DNA of 64,000 nt from JAGNRR01 sp964409905 (GCA_964409905.1 CAYPET010000008.1:1-64000); one strand, 5' to 3'. Counted from the first letter of the stretch, positions 17,781 to 27,682 are shown. Program-made: numbers and translations. Notes: generated from the letters alone by a model not told the origin.

Positions 17781-19196
17781 CTATTCGGCGTCTTTTTTCT
17801 TCGGTTTTTTAAAGTTGCCGGCTACCCGAAATCCTAGATAAACATTTGCACCTCGCGAGTCAGTACTGAGCAACCCAAGTACATTGTCTGATCCAAAGTA
17901 GAAATAAGCAAGGCGAGCTCCGAATCCTACCTGCGCGCGCTCTGTGAAATAGTTGTATGATACGGGCGCCCAAACCTCCAACCACTTGTTTTGCCAACGT
18001 GGTATTAGGGCAGTATACCCACCATAGGTAGAGCGCTTAGAGCCCTGGCCGATTAAGTTACCGGAGCTCGATAACCCAACCACGAAACCGAGGCCTAATT
18101 CAACTTCTGCATAAAAATTAATTCTGGTTGGCAATTGCTGAACAAAATCGTCCACCACTGCCGTATCCACGTCAATGCCATAACCTTTTGCCCAAGTACG
18201 TATAGAATCATAAGTACACGGGATATTCTCAAAACTATCAATAGGAATACTGACGTTATTAGCTCGAAAATAGGCTCCATATTGTGCGCCTCGTCGGTAA
18301 TTAATGCGGCCAATGTCTGTAACACTTAAACCGGCGCGAACATTTTTATCAAATAACTGACCCATATAAGCAACGCCCACATCTCCGCCGATACCATTTC
18401 CTGATCCGCTATTAAAAGGGTTGATGATTTGGCCAAAGTTTACTTCACCATCATCACTGCTATTCAAAATATCCAAATCTACCGGAAAGCCGGCGTTCAT
18501 TTCAAGATCAGCGCTAAACGCTACAACAGAATCACTATTGATAATTTTATCTGGATCAATGTCTACATTTTTGGCTGTAAAATCAAAGGCTGCAAGTCCT
18601 TGGTAATACCGCAAACTTAAGCCAGCGTATAACTTATGATTTTTTATGTTCAATACTTGAGCACTACCGGTAATACCAATATCGCTCATAGCCTGCAAAT
18701 TGAAGTTGACATAGTCTTCTTTGATAGGACCATATTTTTTAAAATCAAAACCATCCTCGGCAAAAACTGCATCAGCCAATCGCAAATTGGCGTCGTTTAA
18801 CTGCAGAAACAAACGGGTGCGTGTAGTAAACCCCACCGAAAATTTCTTTTTATAGTTATAAAAAGCCGCAGGGCCTGATACCTCAAGGGCATTACGAAAC
18901 GAGAACTGCTTGTCGCCTTGTGCATTCTGCACGTCACCAAAACTCAATTTGCCATCCGTTAGCAATTGATTCCAAGGCAACAGCAAACCTTGTATCTCGG
19001 TGGTGTTATTAATATTGAATATTTGTGTTTCCCATTGAATTTCTTGTCCTGCTCCAAAGGCGGGGTTTTCCATGGTGCTCATAATGCCACCATATTTGCT
19101 AAACTTCAAGCCCGTATTGCCGGATTGAGCAAAAGATGATTGAAAACCAAAAAGCATTACGCTACATGCTAGAAGAGTAATAAAATGAATACGCAT
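17781..19196 (-). CDS. DUF5723-like outer membrane protein
   Basis: 471 residues with a signal peptide (MRIHFITLLACSVMLFGFQSSFAQ). The NPAFGAG segment after the start, repeated amphipathic strands and a glycine/aromatic C-terminus (VYLGFRVAGNF before a lysine-rich tail) fit a Bacteroidota outer membrane barrel of the DUF5723 type. Proteins of this kind have no defined biochemical role. The last residues (KKPKKKDAE) are unusually charged for a barrel C-terminus, so the barrel may close slightly earlier. Confidence 0.6.
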   Translation of the reverse strand: MRIHFITLLACSVMLFGFQSSFAQSGNTGLKFSKYGGIMSTMENPAFGAGQEIQWETQIFNINNTTEIQGLLLPWNQLLTDGKLSFGDVQNAQGDKQFSFRNALEVSGPAAFYNYKKKFSVGFTTRTRLFLQLNDANLRLADAVFAEDGFDFKKYGPIKEDYVNFNLQAMSDIGITGSAQVLNIKNHKLYAGLSLRYYQGLAAFDFTAKNVDIDPDKIINSDSVVAFSADLEMNAGFPVDLDILNSSDDGEVNFGQIINPFNSGSGNGIGGDVGVAYMGQLFDKNVRAGLSVTDIGRINYRRGAQYGAYFRANNVSIPIDSFENIPCTYDSIRTWAKGYGIDVDTAVVDDFVQQLPTRINFYAEVELGLGFVVGLSSSGNLIGQGSKRSTYGGYTALIPRWQNKWLEVWAPVSYNYFTERAQVGFGARLAYFYFGSDNVLGLLSTDSRGANVYLGFRVAGNFKKPKKKDAE

Positions 19197-19259
19197 AGTA
19201 ATAAGTTTAAGGGGGTTTGAGCAAACAAATTTAGTAGAACAAAGATTAGTGTGTGCAGA

Positions 19260-20888
19260 CTATTTATTCAAATCTCCATACCGCAATATATCGGTAACAT
19301 CCTGCATTTTACCATCAGAATAAAGCAACAAAGACATTTGAGACGGAATGGGTTCTTTAAAGGTCACCACATACTTACCCCATTCCCCAACACGGACCTT
19401 GAAATCGGCTGTCTCATAGTCAGTGGCACCATATTGTTCACGCATAAGCCAAACACCATTTGTCTGTGCTTGTATACTGACTTCGTTTGCGGCAGTGCGT
19501 GTAATAGTAAAAACATCATTGACTCCTTTGGCATAATACCAAAGCACTTCGTGGAAATCATCGGCCAATACCCCATGATTGCGCATTTCGGCATCTATCC
19601 CTACACGCTTGGCACTACGAAAAACATAAAAATCATTACAAAAGGAAGGTACATTTAATAAATAAACATCTTTCCTGGAATGTTCCTGTAATTCACTCAA
19701 ATAATGATGGTGCAAGGCGCCGGCTAACATTTTTTCTTGCTTTGTTCTATTTAGTAATGTCAAATTATAAAAGAATAACACAATGAATATAAACATTGTC
19801 AGCCCAACATTTCTAGCCACCAGCAAGAAAAAAAGCGATAGAATAAACGGCAAGGCAAAATAGACAAAGCGAACATTTTCATACGTACCGGACGAAGCGC
19901 CAAAGCGGAATAAGTTGGGTGCTAAAAACAAGGCAATGTGCAGCATAAAAAACACCACGGTGTAATACCGTTTGTGAATGGCCCAAATAAGGGCTCCCCC
20001 TGTAGTCAGCAATAATGGAAGGAATAAATAGGTCTTCACCAATCCGTAATATGCCTGTCGTATGCTAACCTCAAGAAATTGTGTATTGGCAAGCCCTTGA
20101 AGAGTATACAGCCAAAAATGAGTAAGGGCATCGGATACCTCCGGAAGATAGTCTTCATTACCTGCTCCATGAGGCAACCAGGTATTGTAAAGCCACTTTA
20201 GCAAACCGAAACTCAGGATGGTAAAAAATAGCATAGGGAGCAATACATGACATGCTTGTTGCCACAAGGCCTTTCGATCACGCACAATTGCAAATCTCAA
20301 TAAAATGATAATTGCAGCACTACATGGAAATAGCAAACTGATTTCCATTGTAAATAAGCTCAGCACAAAAAGAAAATGGAAGGGTAGCAAATAAAATCGG
20401 CTCCCCTCAATATATCGATACAGTGCCCATAAAATGAGCAAATAAAATATCATACTCCAGTTATAATGCGAAGTAGCCGCCCATGCAATATTTTCAACAT
20501 TATTTGGCGATACCAATAACAATATGGGCACTATAAGAAACAGAATGCGATTATTATTCCACTGAAAGAGCTTCCCTATTTTGGGTATTACCACATACCA
20601 CAAGGTGCCTATCAGCGCTTGCAGGCCAACAAAAAGAAAAAAATAACGATAAGAATGAATACCGAAAATGAAATAGTAGATTTTGAGAAGAGCATAATGT
20701 AATTGATACAAACTTTTGAAAGGGTTTGACCCAAACACCTCAGTCCAACGCATATGTTTCACCTCCCATAAACCCGAGATGCCATCATCTACCAACATAT
20801 AGGGTGCTATAGGGTAATATACCAACCAACCCAACAAAAAAAGGAAAGCAAATAAAGCCCATGCCGGCACTTGCGGCTCAGTGAGCAT
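19260..20888 (-). CDS. polytopic membrane protein (GT39/ArnT-like architecture)
   Basis: 542 residues from ATG 20888; a TTG lies 21 bases upstream. About ten to twelve hydrophobic helices occupy roughly residues 10-380, and a soluble C-terminal domain of about 150 residues follows. An acidic pair in the first extracytoplasmic loop (MLVDDGISG) is at the position where GT-C glycosyltransferases of the PMT/ArnT type keep a catalytic Asp. I infer a lipid-linked-sugar transferase-like architecture, but sequence similarity is not strong enough for a function. It lies 79 bases downstream of pdhB on the same strand. Confidence 0.6.
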   Translation of the reverse strand: MLTEPQVPAWALFAFLFLLGWLVYYPIAPYMLVDDGISGLWEVKHMRWTEVFGSNPFKSLYQLHYALLKIYYFIFGIHSYRYFFLFVGLQALIGTLWYVVIPKIGKLFQWNNNRILFLIVPILLLVSPNNVENIAWAATSHYNWSMIFYLLILWALYRYIEGSRFYLLPFHFLFVLSLFTMEISLLFPCSAAIIILLRFAIVRDRKALWQQACHVLLPMLFFTILSFGLLKWLYNTWLPHGAGNEDYLPEVSDALTHFWLYTLQGLANTQFLEVSIRQAYYGLVKTYLFLPLLLTTGGALIWAIHKRYYTVVFFMLHIALFLAPNLFRFGASSGTYENVRFVYFALPFILSLFFLLVARNVGLTMFIFIVLFFYNLTLLNRTKQEKMLAGALHHHYLSELQEHSRKDVYLLNVPSFCNDFYVFRSAKRVGIDAEMRNHGVLADDFHEVLWYYAKGVNDVFTITRTAANEVSIQAQTNGVWLMREQYGATDYETADFKVRVGEWGKYVVTFKEPIPSQMSLLLYSDGKMQDVTDILRYGDLNK

Positions 20889-20967
20889 TTTAAAACGAAA
20901 TAAGGGCAAAGACTCGATGACCCAAAGATAAGCCTGTCTCCAAACAGATTAGTCGATTGTAAATCGG

Positions 20968-21951
20968 CTATTTCTTGATATACATTACCTCTTTAATGAC
21001 TTTGACAACTTTTTCTACTGAAGGCAGAAAAGCCTTTACTAGATTAGGAGCATAGTGCATACTGCTGTCGGCAGTTGTAATTCTTCTTACCGGCGCATCT
21101 AAATAATCAAAGGCTTCTTTTTGAATGCGATACGCAATCTCCGAACTGACACTGGCAAAAGGCCATTGCTCTTCTACAACCACCAAACGGTTGGTTTTTT
21201 TCACTGACGCTAATATTGTATGCCAGTCCAGCGGGCGAATAGTACGTAGGTCTATCACTTCGGCACTAATACCTTCTTTCGCCAGCTCTTCAGCACTTTG
21301 CAATGCAACGTGCATCATTTTATTAAACGAAACAATCGTTACATCCGTACCTTGCCTTTTAATATCTGCTTTACCAATAGGTATTAAATATTCCTCCTCC
21401 GGCACATGCCCCTTTTCGCCGTACATCACCTCACTTTCCATGAATACTACAGGGTCATTATCACGTATAGCCGACTTGAGCAGACCTTTAGCATCATACG
21501 GATTGGAAACTGAAATCACTTTGAGCCCGGGAATATTGGCATACCAGCTTTCAAAAGCCATGGAGTGCTGCGCCCCTAACTGCCCGGCAGAGCCATTGGG
21601 CCCACGAAAAACGATAGGGCAGCTAAATTGCCCACCACTCATTGCAGTCATTTTGCTGGCGTGGTTTAATATCTGATCAAGCGCCAGCACCGCAAAATTC
21701 CATGTCATGAACTCTACAATCGGTCGCGTACCATTCATAGAAGCACCAGTGGCAATGGCTGTAAAGCCGAGCTCAGCAATGGGAGTGTCGATTACTCTTC
21801 GGTCACCAAATTCATCCCACAGGCCTTGACTCACCTTATAAGCGCCATTGTACTCTGCAACTTCTTCCCCCATCAGGAACACTTTGTCGTCTCGCAACAT
21901 TTCTTCCCGTATGGCCTCTCGTAATGCCTCTCTGAACTGTATTTCTCGCAT
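20968..21951 (-). CDS. pdhB: pyruvate dehydrogenase E1 component, beta subunit
   Basis: 327 residues, typical length. The N-terminal MREIQFREALREAIREEMLRD region and KVFLMGEEVAEYNGAYKV segment carry the thiamine-diphosphate-contacting Glu of E1-beta. FRGPNGSAGQLGAQHS and the transketolase C-terminal domain (DVTIVSFNKMMHVAL, EVIDLRTIRPLD) follow. With E1-alpha it decarboxylates pyruvate and passes the acetyl group to E2 lipoyl domains. No E1-alpha gene is adjacent, so the subunits are encoded apart in this genome. A branched-chain oxo-acid E1-beta is the alternative, but the sequence fits PDH better. Confidence 0.88.
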   Translation of the reverse strand: MREIQFREALREAIREEMLRDDKVFLMGEEVAEYNGAYKVSQGLWDEFGDRRVIDTPIAELGFTAIATGASMNGTRPIVEFMTWNFAVLALDQILNHASKMTAMSGGQFSCPIVFRGPNGSAGQLGAQHSMAFESWYANIPGLKVISVSNPYDAKGLLKSAIRDNDPVVFMESEVMYGEKGHVPEEEYLIPIGKADIKRQGTDVTIVSFNKMMHVALQSAEELAKEGISAEVIDLRTIRPLDWHTILASVKKTNRLVVVEEQWPFASVSSEIAYRIQKEAFDYLDAPVRRITTADSSMHYAPNLVKAFLPSVEKVVKVIKEVMYIKK

Positions 21952-22061
21952 AGAGGCGAAATTATTATAATGCAGGCAGATAATTGATTAACATTTCAAA
22001 AAAATTATTCCCGGCTAACGTTTAACATATCAAACTCGTATATTTATTAAACCAATTCGTC

Positions 22062-23753
22062 ATGCGTTACCTACTTACTTCAACCTTCGTTTTATTTTAT
22101 ACCATAAGTTTTAGTCAGAATTTATCACTTACATGGGCAAAAGTTTTGGAAGGAAACAAAAGTGCAATTGAATCTATTGTAGTTGATGGGAATGGTTTTG
22201 TTTATCTAACAGGTATTTATACCGACACTACTGATTTTGATTTGGGCCTTGGTGTTCATAACAAGATTGCTGGTTGTAAAGAAAGCTCATTGTTTATCAT
22301 GAAAATGGACTCAAATGCGAATTTTATTTGGGTAAAAACAATAGATAGTGCTCGTGGAAATTGTACACTAACACCTAATGGTAGTTTACTGCTTCATGGC
22401 GTATTTAGGGGCACCGCAGACTTTGACCCTAACTTGGGCGTACATAACATGATTGCATCCAACGGTTGTTATTTTTTGTGCGAATTAGACACTGCCGGCA
22501 ATTTTCAGTGGGTAAAACAGTATGGTCCCTTGAATAGTTCAGTGCAATTTTTCCAACAACACCTTGAATTAAAATTCGATAATGCTGGTGACTTGGTAAT
22601 TGTAGGCACATATTCCGGTAATTTCGATGCTGATCCTGATGGAACAACAGTAATTCTAAATTCGAGTGGTACTTACATATTGAAACTTACTGCCACAGGT
22701 AGCTTTGTTTGGGTCAAGGAAATTCTAATTATTAATACTTATGTAACTGGTGAAGAATTAGGTTTTGATTCTTTAAACAATGTTTACATTGTTGGTCACT
22801 TTTGGAGAGGGACAATTGACTTTGATCCAGGACCTGCGGTGCAAAATAGAACAGGAAACTCCTCATTCAATATGTTTTTACTAAAGCTTGATCAAAATGG
22901 TATCTTCCAATGGGCACATACGTTTGATGTAAATGCTCATGATAATTTTCCTAGAAGACTAGAGGTCGATAAAAACGATAATGTCATTGTTACTGGAGTG
23001 TTCTCTGATACGGTGGACTTTGATCCTAGTCCTAGCATAAATTCATTGATAAGTTATGGCAATAACGATTTATTCATTGCAAAATATAGTTCTATTGGAA
23101 CATTGGTTTGGGTTAAACATATAGAAGGAACAGTATACAATTCTCAGCAAAATGAGGTCATAAACACATATCTCGATGACAATAATGATTTCATCATTAC
23201 TGGTGGATTAGGTGGTAGTTCTTTTGATTTTGACCCAGGAGCAGGGGTTAGTACAATCGGAGATAGCACAAGTTGGACTGCGTTTATTGCCAAATATGAC
23301 TCCAATGGTAATATGATATTAGCGGCAGGATTTCCTAGCAATTTATGGGCTTTAGGGTCAAGTATTGTTCCGGTTGGTAATAATTTCTATTTAGGTGGTG
23401 TATTTTTTGATACATTGGATGCCGACCCAACAACTAATGTGACCGCAATTACAAATGATAGTACTTTTTTTACAGGTTTTGTTTTAAAGTTAAGCATTCA
23501 AAATGCTGTTGGCATAAATAATCATACTACTGAGATTTCAGTAAAAGTTTACCCCAATCCTACCACAAACACATTGTTCATCAAGAGTGAATATGATATT
23601 CGGAAAGTTTTTGTTTATGACATGTCTGGCAGACAAATACCATGTACAATGAAAAATAATGTCGTTGATACGACACCTCTTCTTCCAGGTTTATACGCAC
23701 TTATGGTTGAAACCAAATCTGGAACTGGAGCTGTTCAGTTTATCAAAAAGTAA
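22062..23753 (+). CDS. T9SS-exported repeat protein with seven DFDP-type repeats
   Basis: 563 residues with a signal peptide (MRYLLTSTFVLFYTISFS). Seven units of about 55-65 residues repeat the pattern G-x-F-x-x-T-x-D-F-D-P, seen as DTTDFDLGLGVHN, GTADFDPNLGVHN, NFDADPDGTTV, GTIDFDPGPAVQN, DTVDFDPSPSIN, FDFDPGAGVST and DTLDADPTTN. This is the SBBP/beta-propeller-like style found in Bacteroidota surface proteins. The last ~80 residues form a type IX secretion sorting domain (KVYPNPTTNTLFIK ... LLPGLYALMVET). The gene is more AT-rich than pdhB and glnS on either side. Ligand unknown. Confidence 0.8.
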   Translation: MRYLLTSTFVLFYTISFSQNLSLTWAKVLEGNKSAIESIVVDGNGFVYLTGIYTDTTDFDLGLGVHNKIAGCKESSLFIMKMDSNANFIWVKTIDSARGNCTLTPNGSLLLHGVFRGTADFDPNLGVHNMIASNGCYFLCELDTAGNFQWVKQYGPLNSSVQFFQQHLELKFDNAGDLVIVGTYSGNFDADPDGTTVILNSSGTYILKLTATGSFVWVKEILIINTYVTGEELGFDSLNNVYIVGHFWRGTIDFDPGPAVQNRTGNSSFNMFLLKLDQNGIFQWAHTFDVNAHDNFPRRLEVDKNDNVIVTGVFSDTVDFDPSPSINSLISYGNNDLFIAKYSSIGTLVWVKHIEGTVYNSQQNEVINTYLDDNNDFIITGGLGGSSFDFDPGAGVSTIGDSTSWTAFIAKYDSNGNMILAAGFPSNLWALGSSIVPVGNNFYLGGVFFDTLDADPTTNVTAITNDSTFFTGFVLKLSIQNAVGINNHTTEISVKVYPNPTTNTLFIKSEYDIRKVFVYDMSGRQIPCTMKNNVVDTTPLLPGLYALMVETKSGTGAVQFIKK

Positions 23754-23762
23754 ATCGATGAA

Positions 23763-23795
23763 TTGAACGAAACAATCAATTCACAGCTAACTTTG
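23763..23795 (+). promoter_or_regulatory. candidate promoter of glnS
   Basis: TAACTTTG (23788-23795) fits the TAnnTTTG -7 box, with a TTG at 23763-23765 at an acceptable -33 distance. The ATG of glnS follows 7 bases after the -7 box, so any leader would be very short. Confidence 0.4.
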
Positions 23796-23802
23796 CGCAC
23801 TT

Positions 23803-25461
23803 ATGTCAGAAGAGAAGTCGCTAAACTTTATTGAAGAAATTATTGAGGATGACCTAAAGTCAGGCAAGCATCAGCAAATTCATACACGCTTTCCGCCGGA
23901 GCCGAATGGCTATCTGCATATCGGCCATGCCTCCAGCATCGTATTGAACTTTGGCCTGGCAAAAAAATACAATGGCAAGTGCAATCTGCGTTTTGATGAT
24001 ACCAATCCGGTAACTGAAGAAACAGAATATGTAGAGAGCATCAAAAACGATATCAAGTGGCTCGGCTACTCCTGGGATAATGAACTATACACATCAGATT
24101 ATTTCGAAACGCTGTATGAATATGCCCACAAATTGATTGATAAAGGGCTGGCCTACGTAGATGACTCTACTGCCGAAGAAATTGCTGCTCAAAAAGGCAC
24201 TCCTACCAGCCCGGGTGTAGAAAATGTTTATCGCAATCGCAGCATAGACGAAAACAAAAAACTATTCACCGAAATGCGCGAAGGGCGCTATAGCGAGGGT
24301 GAAAAAATCCTGCGTGCCAAAATTGATATGAGCCACACCAATATGCTCATGCGCGACCCCTTGATATATCGCATCAAACATGCATCACACCACCGTACTG
24401 GTAATGCCTGGTGCATCTATCCCATTTACGATTTTGCCCATGGACAAAGCGACAGCATCGAAAAAATAACGCACTCGCTTTGCACGCTGGAATTTTTACC
24501 GCACCGCGAATTATACAACTGGTTCATCGAAAAACTGGAAATCTACCCTAGCCGACAAATTGAATTTGCCCGCCGCAATATGACGTATACCGTCATGAGC
24601 AAGCGACGATTACTGCAGTTGGTAAACGAAGGTCATGTATCCGGTTGGGATGACCCACGGATGCCCACCATCAGTGGGTTGCGCCGCCGAGGTTATACAG
24701 CAAAGAGTATTCGTTGCTTTTCTGAGCGCACCGGTATTGCCAAGCGAGATAATATTGTCGATATTGGCCTATTGGATTTTTGTTTGCGCGATCATTTGAA
24801 CAAAATTGCACAACGCCGTATGGCAGTACTCGACCCATTAAAAGTGGTTATTCTCAATTATCCCGAGGGGCAACAAGAAACGCTGTTTGCAGATAACAAC
24901 CCGGAAAATGCTGAAGATGGCACACGTGAGATGCAGTTTTCTAGAGAGATTTTTATAGAGCGCGATGATTTTATGGAAGAACCGCCTGCTAAATTTTTCC
25001 GACTTGGTCCGGGCCTAAAAACCCGCTTGAAGCACGCTTACATTATTGAAGCGGTAGATTTCAAAAAGAACGAAAGCGGCGAGATTACGGAAATTCACTG
25101 TAACTACTTTCAGGATAGTAAAAGTGGCGAGGATACCAGTGGTATTAAAGTAAAAGGCGTAATCCATTGGGTGAACGCCACAGATGCCGTTGATGCCGAG
25201 ATACGCTTGTATGACCGCCTATTTAAAGTAGAAAACCCAATGGCAGAAGAAGGTGATTTTAAAAGCTATATCAACGAACATTCGTTACAAATAATTTCGA
25301 ATGCTAAAGTTGAGCCGGCATTATTGCCTGCCGCAGTAGGGCAACATTTTCAGTTTCTTCGAAAAGGCTATTTTGTAAAAGATCAGGATTCGACGACAGA
25401 AAAACCTGTATTTAATCTGGCTGTAGGCCTTAAGGATAGCTGGGCGAAGCAAAAAAAATAA
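23803..25461 (+). CDS. glnS: glutaminyl-tRNA synthetase
   Basis: 552 residues. The class I HIGH motif is in PNGYLHIGHA (near residue 37) and the KMSKS-like motif is VMSKR (near residue 266). LRFDDTNP and the segment GNAWCIYPIYDFAHGQSD near residue 205 are characteristic of GlnRS/GluRS. The long C-terminal beta-barrel anticodon domain distinguishes GlnRS from GluRS. Direct charging of tRNA-Gln is therefore possible without the amidotransferase route. Confidence 0.96.
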   Translation: MSEEKSLNFIEEIIEDDLKSGKHQQIHTRFPPEPNGYLHIGHASSIVLNFGLAKKYNGKCNLRFDDTNPVTEETEYVESIKNDIKWLGYSWDNELYTSDYFETLYEYAHKLIDKGLAYVDDSTAEEIAAQKGTPTSPGVENVYRNRSIDENKKLFTEMREGRYSEGEKILRAKIDMSHTNMLMRDPLIYRIKHASHHRTGNAWCIYPIYDFAHGQSDSIEKITHSLCTLEFLPHRELYNWFIEKLEIYPSRQIEFARRNMTYTVMSKRRLLQLVNEGHVSGWDDPRMPTISGLRRRGYTAKSIRCFSERTGIAKRDNIVDIGLLDFCLRDHLNKIAQRRMAVLDPLKVVILNYPEGQQETLFADNNPENAEDGTREMQFSREIFIERDDFMEEPPAKFFRLGPGLKTRLKHAYIIEAVDFKKNESGEITEIHCNYFQDSKSGEDTSGIKVKGVIHWVNATDAVDAEIRLYDRLFKVENPMAEEGDFKSYINEHSLQIISNAKVEPALLPAAVGQHFQFLRKGYFVKDQDSTTEKPVFNLAVGLKDSWAKQKK

Positions 25462-25510
25462 GCCCCATTGTCAGTCTTTTTAGTATATTGGTTGATACAA
25501 CTCACCGATA

Positions 25511-25957
25511 ATGAAAAATATTTTATTCTTCCTCCTAACCATTTTTCTGTTTCAAACAAGTGCTTTCGGTGCCATACCTATCGATAATACCGAAACAAGT
25601 CAACATACAACAGTCCGGCAAAAAAAACCTACTCGGCTTACGTCGGTGGTAAAAAAATACCAGCTGCGGTTAGCGAAACAATTAAACAAGCCGCATGCGG
25701 AAACGACCGATAGGCAGGCGCTGTTTAATTGGTTGGCGTTTGGCTGTGGCATACTAACCATTGGAACAATGATGGCCGGTTTGTTCCTGCCTGCTATTGT
25801 ATTGTCTATTGCATCTGTAATTCTGGGCATTGTTGGGCTAAGCCGAAGAGAGCGCCTGCGCGGTTTGGGTATTGCCGGTATGGCGCTGGGAGGCGGTTTT
25901 ATTATTTTGGTCATCCTGGCCATTTTTTTACTCTTCGCCTTGTTCTTTGAGGATTAG
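25511..25957 (+). CDS. small secreted-type membrane protein with DUF4190-like module
   Basis: 148 residues. A signal peptide (MKNILFFLLTIFLFQTSAFG) is followed immediately by AIPI, then a ~45-residue basic linker (TRLTSVVKKYQLRLAKQLNK). Next come two hydrophobic segments joined by SRRERLRGLGIAGMALGGG, as in DUF4190 proteins, which are usually two-helix bundles of unknown role. It is the first of four plus-strand genes in 2.7 kb that share the signal-AIPI-linker start but end in different membrane modules. No catalytic residue is visible. Confidence 0.8.
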   Translation: MKNILFFLLTIFLFQTSAFGAIPIDNTETSQHTTVRQKKPTRLTSVVKKYQLRLAKQLNKPHAETTDRQALFNWLAFGCGILTIGTMMAGLFLPAIVLSIASVILGIVGLSRRERLRGLGIAGMALGGGFIILVILAIFLLFALFFED

Positions 25958-25959
25958 GG

Positions 25960-26784
25960 CTATTTGGAGAGTTTTATGTAAATCATTTCGCCGGTACGAA
26001 TATGGGCAATCACCCGCTTTTGTTCATCGGCAGCCATCAGCTCAATTTGCGAGGTATTGGGTGCCGCCTTCCCTTCATTCAGCGCAACTACTTTTATGTA
26101 ATTACTACCGGCTAGCAAACTTAGTTTCATCGTCTTTTTTGCCGATTGCAATTCATAATCCTTTAAGATGATTTTGCCATTTTGATAAATTGTAACCCGA
26201 TCACCATCCGGTTGAATATCATCCCAAATCCGAAGTTCTACGGTAGTGCTCTTCCAATCATATTCAATCATTTTCTTTGCGGCTACATGGCTCACCAGAG
26301 TATCTACCGGTGGCGGAGTGCTTTTAGGTACTTCTTTTTTTGCAGGCGTTTCTATCTCTTTTTTAGTAGCCATATACATATTGCCAGAGGCACAGGTTTT
26401 TTTTGTACCCCTTACCTTGCCGGTAAACTTGCCGGTGTATTGTATTTCGTCCTTTTTGTCTTTACGGTAAACATGCGCACTTAACAGGCAGAAATTCAAA
26501 TTATCAAATTTGGCCTTAGAGTTTAAGACAACTGTTTCATAAAAATAAAATGACTGATTGCGTGGATTGAACTTGCCTTTGATTCTACATTTTGTTTCGT
26601 TGGAAGTGCCCTTGGCCGTTATGGATTGCCCAACAATGAGGTTATCTTTATTGACATCAAACGCCACTTCAAAGGCATATTTTTCTCCTGCCGTTTTGAT
26701 ATAGCCAACATAGTTATAGCTATATTTACAGAAGCTTGAAAAGGGTAAACTCACAAGGGCAATAATCAACAAACAAAACCTCAT
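25960..26784 (-). CDS. secreted protein with C-terminal beta-sandwich-like domain
   Basis: 274 residues with a signal peptide (MRFCLLIIALVSLPFSSFC). The first ~150 residues are beta-rich and contain three cysteines in spaced positions. A proline/lysine linker (KKEVPKSTPPPVD) leads to a C-terminal domain with VELRIWDDIQPDGDRVTIY, LLAGSNYIKVVALNEG and PNTSQIEL. That combination of an acidic DxxxxDGDxV strand and a G-x-N-x-I hairpin recurs in Bacteroidota secreted proteins, but its function is not known to me. It interrupts the four-gene small-protein cluster on the opposite strand, ending 2 bases from the first member. Confidence 0.7.
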   Translation of the reverse strand: MRFCLLIIALVSLPFSSFCKYSYNYVGYIKTAGEKYAFEVAFDVNKDNLIVGQSITAKGTSNETKCRIKGKFNPRNQSFYFYETVVLNSKAKFDNLNFCLLSAHVYRKDKKDEIQYTGKFTGKVRGTKKTCASGNMYMATKKEIETPAKKEVPKSTPPPVDTLVSHVAAKKMIEYDWKSTTVELRIWDDIQPDGDRVTIYQNGKIILKDYELQSAKKTMKLSLLAGSNYIKVVALNEGKAAPNTSQIELMAADEQKRVIAHIRTGEMIYIKLSK

Positions 26785-26806
26785 TATTTTTAAAAGTAAT
26801 TTTTAC

Positions 26807-27208
26807 ATGTCACATAAAGCCTTGCTGCTCATCATTTTTTCTTTTTTTATTCACTCTACATCTGGTTTGGCTGCCATCCCTATACAAGCTCCACAGGCTG
26901 GTGAACAACTAACCGTTCATCATAGTTTGATAAAAAAGAAAAGTATATTAAATAAGAAAAAGCTTGATGGAGAAGCTAAACCTAAAAAACGACATGAAAG
27001 TATCAATGGACTGCTATCCATCATATTTGGTGGTGCCAGTTTGATATTTTTCCCGCCGCTTGCCATCCCGGCAGTCATTCTGGGCATAATATCACTTACC
27101 AAAAAAGAACCCAATAGCTGGATGGCCATCACAGGAGTCACGATTGGTAGTTTATGGATATTATTCGCCATTTTTTTATTGGTACTTTTTTTAATTGTTT
27201 TAGTTTAA
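26807..27208 (+). CDS. small secreted-type membrane protein with DUF4190-like module, second copy
   Basis: 133 residues. A signal peptide (MSHKALLLIIFSFFIHSTSGLA) runs into AIPI, then a lysine-rich linker (SLIKKKSILNKKKLDGEAKPKKR). Two hydrophobic hairpins follow, including IFFPPLAIPAVILGIISLTKKEP and AITGVTIGSLW, a DUF4190-like arrangement. It is diverged from the first copy but built on the same plan. Its start is 22 bases from the start of the divergent secreted gene. Function unknown. Confidence 0.75.
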   Translation: MSHKALLLIIFSFFIHSTSGLAAIPIQAPQAGEQLTVHHSLIKKKSILNKKKLDGEAKPKKRHESINGLLSIIFGGASLIFFPPLAIPAVILGIISLTKKEPNSWMAITGVTIGSLWILFAIFLLVLFLIVLV

Positions 27209-27237
27209 TACACTACATTTGGTCAAAACACATTTTT

Positions 27238-27657
27238 ATGAGAAAATTAATCTTACAAGTAGTTGTAATCGCAATGGTAACCCTTGTTGCCACACCTAAC
27301 ATTTATGCAGGTATTCCGATTCAGGAATCACCGGCAGTAACTCAAAACACTGTTCAAGCGCAGTCTGCTGAGCAAACAGCTAAGTTGACTACCGTTCAAA
27401 AAATTGCAGTAAAAAAATTAAACAAGAAACTAAATGCTGATGCTGCCGCTGGTGGGAAAAGCCAATTAGTTGCTTTGTTGCTTTGCATTTTAGTTGGCGG
27501 TCTTGGAATTCACCGCTTTTACCTTGGTTATATCTGGCAAGGTGTTGTACAATTATTAACTGCAGGAGGCTTCGGCATTTGGTGGTTGATTGATTTAATC
27601 CGCATCATTACAGGTAGCTTAGGTCCAAAAGACGGAGCTTACTCTTCTACTTTATAA
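27238..27657 (+). CDS. TM2 domain protein with signal peptide and GIPI start
   Basis: 139 residues from ATG 27238. A signal peptide (MRKLILQVVVIAMVTLVATP) ends at YAGIPI, then comes a ~50-residue linker with KIAVKKLNKKLN. The TM2 domain is clear: GKSQLVALLLCILVGGLG, then IHRFYLGYIWQGV, and WWLIDLIRIITG. TM2 domains are two-helix membrane modules with a conserved D/H-R-F-Y-L-G loop and no settled bacterial function. It lies 29 bases after the preceding gene and is followed by a strong terminator, so these two genes are probably one transcript. Confidence 0.9.
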   Translation: MRKLILQVVVIAMVTLVATPNIYAGIPIQESPAVTQNTVQAQSAEQTAKLTTVQKIAVKKLNKKLNADAAAGGKSQLVALLLCILVGGLGIHRFYLGYIWQGVVQLLTAGGFGIWWLIDLIRIITGSLGPKDGAYSSTL

Positions 27658-27682
27658 GGTAGGGTAACCGCAAACATTCTTT

